From Terriglobia bacterium (lineage in GTDB: Bacteria > Acidobacteriota > Terriglobia > Terriglobales > Acidobacteriaceae): 64,000 bases of DNA. The notes below the pieces were generated by a model that was not told where the DNA came from, did no database searches, and worked only from the letters and a program-made list of their open reading frames with translations. This document shows positions 1 to 8,126 of this stretch, one piece after another. The stretch's first letter is position 1. Each line of letters opens with the position of its first letter. The translations under genes were made by a program, and so were the position numbers. The stretch lies in contig JAIQFF010000001.1 in assembly GCA_020073395.1 (NCBI GenBank), positions 1-64,000 of the forward strand, in the 5' to 3' direction.

Positions 1-1
1 A

Positions 2-709
2 GACCTCGCCGGCAAGCCGAGCGACTCGCTCAGCCTTCCGGAGAATGCCACGCTCGGGGATGTTCTCAGTCACTACGAGCAAGTCATCCCTCGATTGAAA
101 GACACGGCGTCGTCGCTCGCCATGTCGGTGAATCAGGAGTACGCCGGACCCGCCACCAGATTAAGGCCAGGAGATGAAGTCGCGCTCCTGCCGCCGGTGA
201 GCGGAGGATCAGACGGCGAAACGCCTTCCGGAAAACCCAGCCACGCAACCATCGTCCGCGAGGCGATCAACACAACCGCCATTTTGAAGGAGATCAAGCG
301 ACCAGAGGACGGGGCCGCCGCCGTCTTCGAAGGCATCGTTCGCAACCACACTCGTGGCCGCCGCACCCTATACCTGGATTACGAGGCGTATGAAGAGATG
401 GCGCTTAAGCAGATGGAGGAGCTGGCCCAGCGGGCACTGGCTGAGTTCAAGATTCGCGATGTCGTGATCGTTCACCGCCTGGGACGGCTGGAGATCGGCG
501 AAACCAGCGTGCTGATTGTGGTGGCTTCGGGCCATCGCGCGGCCGCCTTCGACGCCTGCCGCTGGCTCGTCGATACGCTAAAGCGTACCGTGCCTATCTG
601 GAAGAAGGAGCACTTTGAAGATGGCGCGGTCTGGGCTGACGGCGAGCCCTTCCCGGATGAGATTGCCAGCCCCCAAGGCACCCATTCCGGGGGGCGTGCA
701 TCTAAGTGA
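2..709 (+). CDS. MoaD-MoaE fusion, molybdopterin synthase (5' partial)
   Basis: The frame is open from base 2, so the start lies before the window; 235 codons are visible. The first ~65 residues look like a MoaD/ThiS ubiquitin fold ending in the hallmark Gly-Gly (LLPPVSGG). A ~15-residue linker and a complete MoaE follow (VFEGIVRNHTRGR, YEAYEEMA, VHRLGRLEIGE, VPIWKKEHFEDG). MoaE with thiocarboxylated MoaD converts precursor Z (cPMP) to molybdopterin in the cytosol. In a fusion the Gly-Gly is internal, so the chain would need cutting after it, as is known for mycobacterial MoaX. The family call is secure; processing is inference. Other moa genes may lie upstream, outside the window. Confidence 0.9.
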   Translation, partial: DLAGKPSDSLSLPENATLGDVLSHYEQVIPRLKDTASSLAMSVNQEYAGPATRLRPGDEVALLPPVSGGSDGETPSGKPSHATIVREAINTTAILKEIKRPEDGAAAVFEGIVRNHTRGRRTLYLDYEAYEEMALKQMEELAQRALAEFKIRDVVIVHRLGRLEIGETSVLIVVASGHRAAAFDACRWLVDTLKRTVPIWKKEHFEDGAVWADGEPFPDEIASPQGTHSGGRASK

Positions 710-843
710 CCAGCCGGTTTGGCTGAGTACTCCGCGGTGTGTATGTGCGATTTCTGTTCAGCCTGCTGAGGAAGAGGCTCCTTGTCGCAGGCATGCCGCA
801 CGGTGGCACCAGGAGAACGCAGCGACGTATCCCAATCTTCCAG

Positions 844-1752
844 ATGAAACAGGTTGCGACCGCAGGTCTACTGCTAGTTCTGTGCCTTGTCTCCGTTGCC
901 CAGGAGCCCGATACCACTTTCAAAGTTGACGTTAAGCTAGTGAATGTGTTCGTCACCGTAACTGACGAACACGGAGCTCCAATCGCCTCACTGAAAAAAG
1001 ACAATTTCGAGTTGAAGGAAGACGGCCATGAACAAAAGATCGCTGTCTTCGACAAGGAATCGGCCTTGCCCCTTTCCATTGTTCTGGCCATTGACACCAG
1101 CCTGAGCACGCGCAAGGACCTTCCCCTGGAACTGGCTTCGGCCCGTCGCTTCGCTCATGCCATCCTGCGGCCGGTGGACGCCTTGTCGCTCTACCAGTTC
1201 AGCGAGACGGTGAGTGAATTGACCTCCTTCACTTCAGATCTCAAGGTGATCGATCGCGGCATCGACCGGATTCGCCTGGGATCAGCCACAGCCCTTTATG
1301 ACGCCCTGTTTCTTGGGTCGCAGGCGCTGGAGCCGAGGGTGGGCCGCAAAGTGATGGTGGTCATTACCGATGGCGGCGACACCATGAGCAAAGTGGATTA
1401 CCAGGAGGCGGTGCGCGCGGCCGAGACCGCGGAAGCCATTCTGTACAGCATCATCATAGTGCCCATCGAGGCCAGCGCGGGACGCGACACTGGCGGCGAG
1501 CACGCCCTGATCCAGCTTTCCGCGGACACCGGCGGCAGGTATTTCTACGCGTCGTCATTGTCACAGCTGGACGAAGCCTTTCACCAGATCAGCGATGAAC
1601 TGCGCACCCAATACCTGCTGGCGTACTATCCTTCGCAGCGGCTTTCCGATTCGGATTTCCGTCGTATACACGTAACCGTCGCAGGGCTGCCCGCAGAATC
1701 CGGCTTCAGGGTACGCCACCGGACGGGATACTACACGTCCAAGTCGCATTGA
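844..1752 (+). CDS. secreted VWFA-related acidobacterial domain protein
   Basis: The frame is open from 739, but the ATG at 844 gives a clean signal peptide (MKQVATAGLLLVLCLVSVAQ), so I place the start there; ATG 793 is the alternative, and neither has a strong Shine-Dalgarno. The mature protein begins with a short beta domain (VKLVNVFVTVTDEHG, LKKDNFELKEDG). A von Willebrand factor A fold follows with a MIDAS-like DTSLS, a later TDGGDT and a closing segment reading LRTQYLLAYYP. This architecture is the 'VWFA-related Acidobacterial domain' family, exported and presumably binding metal and protein ligands; its role is unknown. It lies directly upstream of an outer-membrane receptor gene, though a 260-base repeat-bearing gap separates them. 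Confidence 0.85.
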   Translation: MKQVATAGLLLVLCLVSVAQEPDTTFKVDVKLVNVFVTVTDEHGAPIASLKKDNFELKEDGHEQKIAVFDKESALPLSIVLAIDTSLSTRKDLPLELASARRFAHAILRPVDALSLYQFSETVSELTSFTSDLKVIDRGIDRIRLGSATALYDALFLGSQALEPRVGRKVMVVITDGGDTMSKVDYQEAVRAAETAEAILYSIIIVPIEASAGRDTGGEHALIQLSADTGGRYFYASSLSQLDEAFHQISDELRTQYLLAYYPSQRLSDSDFRRIHVTVAGLPAESGFRVRHRTGYYTSKSH

Positions 1753-1779
1753 ATGGGAATGGGGTGTGTGGGTGTATGT

Positions 1780-1942
1780 GTGTGGATCGGACACTCCTGT
1801 CCGACGCTTTTGCTGTTGATTTTGATTTGAAAAGCTTGGTTTGCTGTCTGGTGAATGAGGTTTGTGACCACAAAAGTCCAAGTCAAAGGCGTCGGACAGG
1901 AGTGTCCAACCCACACAGGGAGTGTCCGACCCGCACTGCGGC
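1780..1942. repeat. family A palindromic repeat, large hairpin
   Basis: A 28-base arm at 1780-1807 (GTGTGGATCGGACACTCC...) is nearly the reverse complement of 1889-1916 (...GGAGTGTCCAACCCACAC), leaving an ~81-base loop. Each arm contains its own GTCGGACA/TGTCCGAC palindrome. A third partial copy follows at 1919-1942. The loop segment AAAGTCCAAGTCAAAGGCG recurs almost exactly at 5673-5691. This fills the gap between the VWFA gene and the receptor gene; I see no gene in it. Confidence 0.85.
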
Positions 1943-2013
1943 GGTTGACGGGACAAATTCCGTTGTGAAAGTCTTGTAGGATTGCTGGTTATTAAGGAAG
2001 GTAAGCGAGACGA

Positions 2014-5000
2014 ATGTCGAGCAATACTGGTTGTACCCGCTCCGTCTTCAGGCGGTCAGGTCTGTGGGCCGGAGCGGTCGCGGTCCTTCTCGTGATTTCA
2101 TCGTTAGCCTACGCCCAGGATTCCTCCACCGGCAATGTTTCCGGAACGATAACGGGCCCTAGAGGTGCGTCGATCAGCGGCGCCGACCTTACCATCACCA
2201 ATAAAATAACGGGGCAATCCTCTCGTACCACAACCAGCCCGGCTGGCACATATGCCTTCCGTGATCTGCCTCCGGGAGAATATGTCTTGCACGTGGAGGC
2301 CAAAGGGTTTCAGCCGGCTGACCTTCTGATCAGAATCCAGGCCGCGGGGACGGCGACCGGCGACGCCAGGCTGTTACGTGTGGTCGCCCCTTCGGCCAAA
2401 CTGGTGGACACCGAGTCGGCGGAAATACGGGGCGCCGTCGATACCGCGCAGATGGAGCAGATTCCCAGCGATCGACAGTTTTTGGATTTGACCCCGCTTG
2501 AGCCCGGAGTGCAGTTGCTTGACGGCCAGGTGCTGGCGCCCTCCAAGAGCGGACTTACGGCCACATCCGTGGTCGGCCGCAATGGCCGCACCATCCGGAT
2601 GCAGGTGGATGGTTTAGACATCACGGACGAAGCGGTGGGCGCTACGACGATGAACCTACCGGTGGGCGCCGTCCAGGAAGTCGAGGTCGGGCAATCGCTG
2701 CTTCCGCTCTCTTCCGGTCTGGCCTCCGCAGGCGTGGTGAACGTAGCGACCAAAACCGCTACCGATGATCTGCACGGTCAGCTTTTTGGCAACTTTCGCG
2801 ACCAAGCCGCCGGCAACGCCGATCTTCCCGGAGGTCAGCACAATTCCTACTCGCGCGAGGTTTTCGGCGGAAATGTCGGCGGCGCATGGAAGAAAGACAA
2901 ACTCTTCTACTTTCTGTCGGGAGAATATTTCAAACAGGATCTCTACGCCCCAGCCATCTTCAATGCGCCCTTCGATGTTCTGAATGGAAGTTATCGCGCT
3001 CCGTTTCACGAGACCGAAGTGGCGGCCCGTCTCGATTACAAACTCTCCACCCAGTCGCGGGTGTTCTACCGCTTTACCTATGACAATGGCAGCGACGTCA
3101 ATGCCTTTGGCGGCAGCAACTACCAGCCGCTCAAGAGTCGCGACACCACGTATGGGAATGGGCTTGGTTTCGATTTCACCCGCGGACCATATCTCCATAG
3201 CATTCGCTTCGCCTACGATCGCTACTCCAACCGCATTGACGACGCGGTGGCGGGAGCCGACATTCTCAATCCCGCCCCCGGACTCAGCCTGAATTTCACC
3301 GGAGGCTCCGGATTCGCCAGCGGGCCAAACCCGCAGGCCCCGCAACAGACGAAGCAGGCCAACATCCAGGCCCGCTACGACGGCACCCGGACTTGGCAGG
3401 GTCATACCTTTCGCTTCGGCGTGGCAGTGAACAAGATTGACAGTCTGATTTCCGCCGATCTCTTTGGTTTAGCTCCGCAGGTGGGTTCGGACACGGGCGC
3501 AGACGCCGTGGCGTTTGCGGCTACTGGACCTTTTGCCGGGGGTGCCAACAATCCGCTGAACTATCCGGTGGACAGTATCACGCTGGGGAACGGCTTCAGC
3601 TGTTTCAGCGAAAAGTCTGGATTCGGATCGCCATGCGGCGGCTTCAGCGATACGCGCATGCAGGCGTACCTCGGAGACACGTGGAAAATGCGCCCCAACC
3701 TGACCATGACCATTGGAGTGCAGTACGTTCGCGATACCGGACGCAGCGATTCTGACCTGCCTGCCGTTCCATGTTCGGCAGTCGCAGCCTCTTATGGAAG
3801 CCAGGCGCCTTGTAGCGGCAGTGGCGACCTGCTTACTCATTTCGGAGGAAATTCCGGACTGGGCGGACGGGTGCGACAGCCCAACCTGAATTTCGCTCCG
3901 CAGCTTGGCCTGGCCTGGGACCCGGGGAAGAGTGGACGGACCGTTGTCCGCGCCGGGATCGGCATGTACTACGACAACAACGTATTCAGCAACCTGCTGG
4001 GGGATCGCGTGGCCCGGCTGGCGAACGGACAGTTCAACGCGCAGGCTAACGACCCGTGCGCCAGCCACGGCGTGGTCATTTTCCCCGGCAACGTTGCCCA
4101 AAGCGCTACGGGCCTCTACGGGCAGCCCATCGGAAACGTGGCGACCGCGATTGCCGATTTGCAAACCGCCTTCCAGGCGGCCAATGCCGCGCTTACTTCC
4201 AGCTCTCCTAATCCCAGCTACCTGGGGCAGGCGCTGAACAGCCAGCAAGGCCTGTTGGCCCCCAACTACCAGACGCCGCGCTCGTTGCAGATGAACATCG
4301 GTTTTCAGAAGCAGATACGGCAGACGACTCTGTTCAGCGTGGATTACGTGCGCAACGTCGGCACCCATTATCTGATCGGGTATGACACGAACCATGTGGG
4401 AGATGCGTCGCACCTGAACACGAATGCGGCGTTGAATGCGATCAACAACACGTTGCTTGCGAACCCGCTAAGTGCGGCTTGCGCGCCCGCCGGAAGTGCC
4501 GGCGCCAGTTCGCAGACTGCGGTCAACTGCTACCTGGCAGTGGTTCCCGGCGCCAGTATTGCGGATTTTGCCGGCAACGGACTGGATTCCGGCGGTCAGT
4601 TTCTGGGCGGCGCTCCGGCATCTTTGTTCGGCTTGACTTCCGATACCGGTGCTGCCTTCGCCGGAATCAATCCGCTGGTGGGACGCAACACCATGTTCTT
4701 CCCCGCCGGCCGCTCGCTCTACAGCGGCGTGCAACTTTCGCTGCGCACTCACGTCACCAATCCGGTGCGTGGAGTGGTAGGCGGAACCCTGCAGTTTTCC
4801 TACACCCACTCCAGTTTCCGCAGCAACATTGCCGGAGGGCTTGGCGATCAGGACCTGCTGCCCCTGGCGGCGGATTTCAACCACCCGACCGCCTTCTTTG
4901 GCTCCGCATCCCAGGACCGCAAGAACCAATTCTCGTTGGGCTCGGTCCTGGACTTGCCCCGCGGCATCCGCCTGGGCCTGATGGCGCAGGTTGCTTCGCC

Positions 5001-5616
5001 TCTTCCCCAGACTCTTTTCCTTCCCTCCAGTGGCGGAGTGGGAGGAGAGATTTTCCGTACTGACGTGGGCGGCGATGGGTCCTTTGGCGGGCAAAGCCAG
5101 ACGGGCTCCGGTTCCTACGGCGATGTTCTGCCGGGAACCAACATCGGGGCGTTTGGACGCGCGGTCAAGGCCAGTAAATTGAATACGGTGATCCAAAACT
5201 ACAACGCCAACTTTGGCGATCAGTTGACTCCCGCCGGCCGGGCCCTGGTGAATGCCGGTTTGCTGTCACGATCGCAATTGCTGCAACTGGGTGCGGACTC
5301 GCCGACCATCGCAACCGCTCCAGCGGATAACGTAAGCCTGGCCTGGCTGCGCACCTTGGACTTGACCCTGGCGCGGCCCATCAAGTTCGGAGACCGGTTT
5401 GTTCTGGAGCCCAGCGTGTCGGCCTTCAATGTTCTCAACTTCGCCAACTTCGACGGTCCCGGCAACCGACTGAGCGGAGCGCTGAACGGTAAGCTGGGAT
5501 CAGTGAACGGCACCGTGGCTTCGGAACGCGCGGCCAACCGCATTGGTCCAGGTTCGGGCGTGTTTTCACTGGGTGCGCCGCGTCAGTTCCAGTTCGGAAT
5601 AAGACTTACGTTCTAG
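2014..5616 (+). CDS. TonB-dependent receptor, Oar-like, with carboxypeptidase-regulatory domain
   Basis: This 1200-residue outer-membrane protein has an ATG start preceded by AAGGAAGG. Residues 1-34 form a signal peptide ending SLAYAQ. Residues ~38-115 are a carboxypeptidase-regulatory-like beta sandwich (GNVSGTITGPRGASISGA, PPGEYVLHVEAKGF). A plug-like segment follows (SVVGRNGRTIRMQVDG, VGAVQEVEV). The rest is a long Gly/Asn/Ser-rich beta barrel that ends FQFGIRLTF, with the C-terminal Phe expected for BAM-dependent insertion. The type is greatly expanded in Acidobacteriota and often called Oar-like; the substrate is usually unknown, polysaccharide fragments being a common guess. I see no TonB-exbBD or SusD partner nearby. 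Confidence 0.88.
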   Translation: MSSNTGCTRSVFRRSGLWAGAVAVLLVISSLAYAQDSSTGNVSGTITGPRGASISGADLTITNKITGQSSRTTTSPAGTYAFRDLPPGEYVLHVEAKGFQPADLLIRIQAAGTATGDARLLRVVAPSAKLVDTESAEIRGAVDTAQMEQIPSDRQFLDLTPLEPGVQLLDGQVLAPSKSGLTATSVVGRNGRTIRMQVDGLDITDEAVGATTMNLPVGAVQEVEVGQSLLPLSSGLASAGVVNVATKTATDDLHGQLFGNFRDQAAGNADLPGGQHNSYSREVFGGNVGGAWKKDKLFYFLSGEYFKQDLYAPAIFNAPFDVLNGSYRAPFHETEVAARLDYKLSTQSRVFYRFTYDNGSDVNAFGGSNYQPLKSRDTTYGNGLGFDFTRGPYLHSIRFAYDRYSNRIDDAVAGADILNPAPGLSLNFTGGSGFASGPNPQAPQQTKQANIQARYDGTRTWQGHTFRFGVAVNKIDSLISADLFGLAPQVGSDTGADAVAFAATGPFAGGANNPLNYPVDSITLGNGFSCFSEKSGFGSPCGGFSDTRMQAYLGDTWKMRPNLTMTIGVQYVRDTGRSDSDLPAVPCSAVAASYGSQAPCSGSGDLLTHFGGNSGLGGRVRQPNLNFAPQLGLAWDPGKSGRTVVRAGIGMYYDNNVFSNLLGDRVARLANGQFNAQANDPCASHGVVIFPGNVAQSATGLYGQPIGNVATAIADLQTAFQAANAALTSSSPNPSYLGQALNSQQGLLAPNYQTPRSLQMNIGFQKQIRQTTLFSVDYVRNVGTHYLIGYDTNHVGDASHLNTNAALNAINNTLLANPLSAACAPAGSAGASSQTAVNCYLAVVPGASIADFAGNGLDSGGQFLGGAPASLFGLTSDTGAAFAGINPLVGRNTMFFPAGRSLYSGVQLSLRTHVTNPVRGVVGGTLQFSYTHSSFRSNIAGGLGDQDLLPLAADFNHPTAFFGSASQDRKNQFSLGSVLDLPRGIRLGLMAQVASPLPQTLFLPSSGGVGGEIFRTDVGGDGSFGGQSQTGSGSYGDVLPGTNIGAFGRAVKASKLNTVIQNYNANFGDQLTPAGRALVNAGLLSRSQLLQLGADSPTIATAPADNVSLAWLRTLDLTLARPIKFGDRFVLEPSVSAFNVLNFANFDGPGNRLSGALNGKLGSVNGTVASERAANRIGPGSGVFSLGAPRQFQFGIRLTF

Positions 5617-5679
5617 CGACTCCTGCTGCAGTACCTCTGGTTAGCCAGAAAGAGTGGACGGCCCAAAGTCCAGGTCAAA

Positions 5680-5733
5680 GGCGTCGGACAGAGCCTGCCC
5701 TGAGCGAAGTCGAAGGGAGTGTCCGACCCACAC
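5680..5733. repeat. family A repeat interrupted by a family C repeat
   Basis: The family A arm GGCGTCGGACAG ends at about 5691 and resumes as AGTGTCCGACCCACAC at 5718-5733. Between them sits a segment reading CCTGCCCTGAGCGAAGTC followed by GAAGGG, the core of family C. The two halves join to a normal A arm if the insert is removed. It lies in the 140-base gap before the Hfq-like gene. Confidence 0.75.
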
Positions 5734-5756
5734 TGACAGCGTGTAAGATATCTGCT

Positions 5757-6029
5757 ATGCCTTTTCAAGGACAAGGATCGCCCGGCGCTTCCCGCAAGGG
5801 AAGGCCTGCCCCTCCCGAGCAAACCTCCGAGGAGGCTGCATATCTGAAGTTACTGGGAGAAAAACAGAAGCCTGTCAGCATCAAGCTGGCGGACGGCGAG
5901 GTCGTCCGCGGCTGGATCGAATACTACGACAAGAATATGGTCAGGCTGACCCGCGAAGACCAGCCCAACCTGTTTATCTTCAAGCACGAGATCATGTACA
6001 TCGCCGAAGACGGCGCAAAGCGCAAGTAG
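5757..6029 (+). CDS. hfq: Hfq-like RNA-binding Sm protein
   Basis: This 90-residue protein has a disordered Gly/Pro/Ser-rich N-terminus (~28 residues) followed by an Sm fold: KPVSIKLADGEVVRGWIEYYD (Sm1-like strands), MVRLTREDQPNLFIFKHEIMYI (Sm2-like, with the KHEI element that parallels YKHAIS of E. coli Hfq). Hfq forms hexamers that pair small RNAs with mRNAs. The ATG at 5757 is the only reasonable start. The order and spacing of the Sm strands support Hfq, but the distal and rim residues diverge from the proteobacterial type and the N-terminal extension is unusual, so sRNA-chaperone function is inferred. Stand-alone gene between repeats. Confidence 0.78.
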   Translation: MPFQGQGSPGASRKGRPAPPEQTSEEAAYLKLLGEKQKPVSIKLADGEVVRGWIEYYDKNMVRLTREDQPNLFIFKHEIMYIAEDGAKRK

Positions 6030-6050
6030 GACGGTGGCAGGGCGATTGTT

Positions 6051-6148
6051 AGATTCTTGATTTTAGATTTCAGATTGTGACGTCGAATATCCTGCCTCAG
6101 ATCTTGCCGACTGGGCGTAAATCTGCAGTCTAAAATCTGAAATTGCAG
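6051..6148. repeat. family D AT-rich hairpin (GATTTCAGATTG type)
   Basis: Left arm 6051-6077 (TTTTAGATTTCAGATTG at its core) pairs with 6120-6148 (CAGTCTAAAATCTGAAATTG). Similar 'ATTTCAGATT' hairpins recur at about 34.4 and 37.9 kb. It occupies most of the 140-base gap between the Hfq-like gene and suhB. There is no U-tract of an intrinsic terminator. Confidence 0.8.
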
Positions 6149-6178
6149 TTGTATATCCCGGGCTGATTACCAGTGGCC

Positions 6179-7024
6179 ATGACTCAATCCAATCCCGACA
6201 GTTTTGTGCCCGCGATGGCGGAGATCGCCCGCGAGGCTGGCGCTCTGCTGATGGAATACTTCCAGCAGCATGTGAAGGTCGAGTACAAGGGCGATGCGGA
6301 CCTGGTCACGGTGGCCGACCGCACGTCCGAGATCCTGATCCGGGATCGGATCAAGGCGCGTTGGCCGGCTCACGATATTCTCGGTGAAGAGCAAGGCCTG
6401 GTCGATACTGGCAGTGACTATCGCTGGTTCGTTGACCCGCTCGACGGCACCACCAACTTCGCGCACGGATTTCCGGTGTTCTGCGTTTCCCTGGGACTGC
6501 AGCACAAGGACCGGTTGGTTGCCGGCGTGGTGTACGACCCCACGCGCGACGAGCTGTTCGCCGCCGAGCGGGGAAGCGGCGCCTACCTGAACCAGCAGCG
6601 AGTCCAGGTTTCGAAGATTGCGAACCTGTCCGAGTGTCTTGTGGCCACCGGCTTTCCCAGCCACAAGCGGCACAAGAACCCGAATATTCACTTCTATCAC
6701 CAGATCACGTTGCGAACGCACGGCGTGCGGCGGGCAGGTTCCGCGGCGCTCGACCTGTGCTGCGTGGCCAGCGGCCGCTTTGATGGCTTCTGGGAGTTCA
6801 ACCTCAATCCCTGGGACACGGCCGCAGGTGTTTTGATTGTCGAGGAGGCTGGCGGCAAGGTAACGGATTTCAAAGACGGAGCCTTCCAGCTCAACAGTCG
6901 TGAAACCCTGGCCTCGAATGGCTTGGTACATCCCGCCCTGCTCCACGAATTTGCGGAGATTTTCGCCGGGCGAGGCCTGGAACCGCTGCCGGAGATTCAA
7001 GAGTACCGAAAAGAAAGAGTATGA
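6179..7024 (+). CDS. suhB: inositol monophosphatase family protein (SuhB-like)
   Basis: About 281 residues, matching bacterial SuhB/IMPase (~267). All metal-site motifs are present: GEEQG (~69-73), DPLDGTTNFAHGFP (~86-99) and WDTAAGVLIVEEAGG near the C-terminus. These bind Mg2+ and hydrolyse inositol-1-phosphate or related sugar phosphates; E. coli SuhB also takes part in rRNA antitermination. A GTG at 6173 would add two residues; I prefer the ATG at 6179. The stop overlaps the next start (ATGA at 7021), so translation of the DUF1684 gene is probably coupled. Confidence 0.92.
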   Translation: MTQSNPDSFVPAMAEIAREAGALLMEYFQQHVKVEYKGDADLVTVADRTSEILIRDRIKARWPAHDILGEEQGLVDTGSDYRWFVDPLDGTTNFAHGFPVFCVSLGLQHKDRLVAGVVYDPTRDELFAAERGSGAYLNQQRVQVSKIANLSECLVATGFPSHKRHKNPNIHFYHQITLRTHGVRRAGSAALDLCCVASGRFDGFWEFNLNPWDTAAGVLIVEEAGGKVTDFKDGAFQLNSRETLASNGLVHPALLHEFAEIFAGRGLEPLPEIQEYRKERV

Positions 7025-7932
7025 ATCGGAAACTCGCGGTATTGCTGGTCGCGATGGCTGTCTCGGCACCGTGCGGAATTGCATCCGCGGCGGACAAGCC
7101 GGCCCCGGTCGATCCTGCCTACCAGCAGTCATTTGAGAAGTGGAAAGGTGAACTGGTCGACGATCTCAAACAGGAATGGTTGCCGCTGGCCGGACTATTC
7201 TGGCTCAAGCCGGGCGAGAACAGCTTTGGCACTGATCCGGAAAATGCCGTCGTCTTTCCCAAAGGGCCTGCGCACGCTGGATCATTCACCCTGCAAGGCA
7301 AGTCTGTGACTGTGAAGTTCGCTCCCGACGCCAATGCAGTCATCGCGGGCAAGCCGGCCACCACGGCCGAGCTGCGGCCGGATACGGCGGGCGATCCGAC
7401 GGTCGTCGAGCTGGGGAATCTGCGGCTGCACGTGATTGTCCGCGGCGAGCGCGTCGGCATCCGGCTGAAAGACCTGGAGAGTGACGCCGTGCGCCAATAC
7501 CACGGGGCCCAATTCTTTCCCCTGGACTTGTCGTATCGGGTGACCGCATCCTTCCTGCCGTCTGACGGCAAACAGACGATCGATGTTCCCAACGTGCTGG
7601 GCGATGTCTCCCCGACACCGATCGCGGGGACTGCGGTTTTCAAACTCAATGGTCGGGAACTGAGGCTGACCGATCTGGGCGGCGACGCCGCGAGTGGCCT
7701 GTTCTTCGTCTTCAGCGATCCCACCAGCAAGACCGATACTTATCCCGGTGGGCGTTTCCTGAAGACTGGTCCCGTGACCAACAGCACGGTGGTGCTCGAC
7801 TTCAACCGTGCCTACAATCCTCCATGCGCGGTCACACCCTACGCCACTTGTCCGCTGGCGCCCAAGGAAAACCGCTTGAGCGTGGCCATTCAGGCAGGGG
7901 AAGAGTACGACCGCAAACACGGCCACCACTAG
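7021..7932 (+). CDS. exported DUF1684 protein
   Basis: The 303-residue protein starts with a signal peptide (RKLAVLLVAMAVSAPCGIASA). The DUF1684 hallmarks are WLPLAGLFWLKPGENSFGTD, RGERVGIRLKDLESDAVR, then FPLDLSYRVTASF, VPNVLGDVSPTPIAG, and a C-terminal FNRAYNPPCAVTPYATCPLAP with two cysteines that could form a disulfide. The function of this family is not established. Coupled by a 4-base overlap to suhB. Followed by a 194-base gap in which I see no gene. Confidence 0.85.
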   Translation: MNRKLAVLLVAMAVSAPCGIASAADKPAPVDPAYQQSFEKWKGELVDDLKQEWLPLAGLFWLKPGENSFGTDPENAVVFPKGPAHAGSFTLQGKSVTVKFAPDANAVIAGKPATTAELRPDTAGDPTVVELGNLRLHVIVRGERVGIRLKDLESDAVRQYHGAQFFPLDLSYRVTASFLPSDGKQTIDVPNVLGDVSPTPIAGTAVFKLNGRELRLTDLGGDAASGLFFVFSDPTSKTDTYPGGRFLKTGPVTNSTVVLDFNRAYNPPCAVTPYATCPLAPKENRLSVAIQAGEEYDRKHGHH

Positions 7933-8126
7933 ACGGATCTTAGGGTGGACAACAGTTCGGCTGGGTGTTGACCTTTGGGTTGACTCAGTCCCTTGGGTAG
8001 AGCCTTTTTGGGTGGAGCAGCATTTCAGCGCTGCATCAATGGCCTTTCGCGAAGCGGCTTCAGTCGGCAGAGATACTTAGCACTTTCCGCGTCCTATAAC
8101 CGAGGCCCCAGCAGTAAAATAGGCAA

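Noticed and set aside
1780..1942. CRISPR-like array
   Set aside because: Only inverted arms with a unique loop; no regularly spaced direct repeats here or anywhere else in the window.
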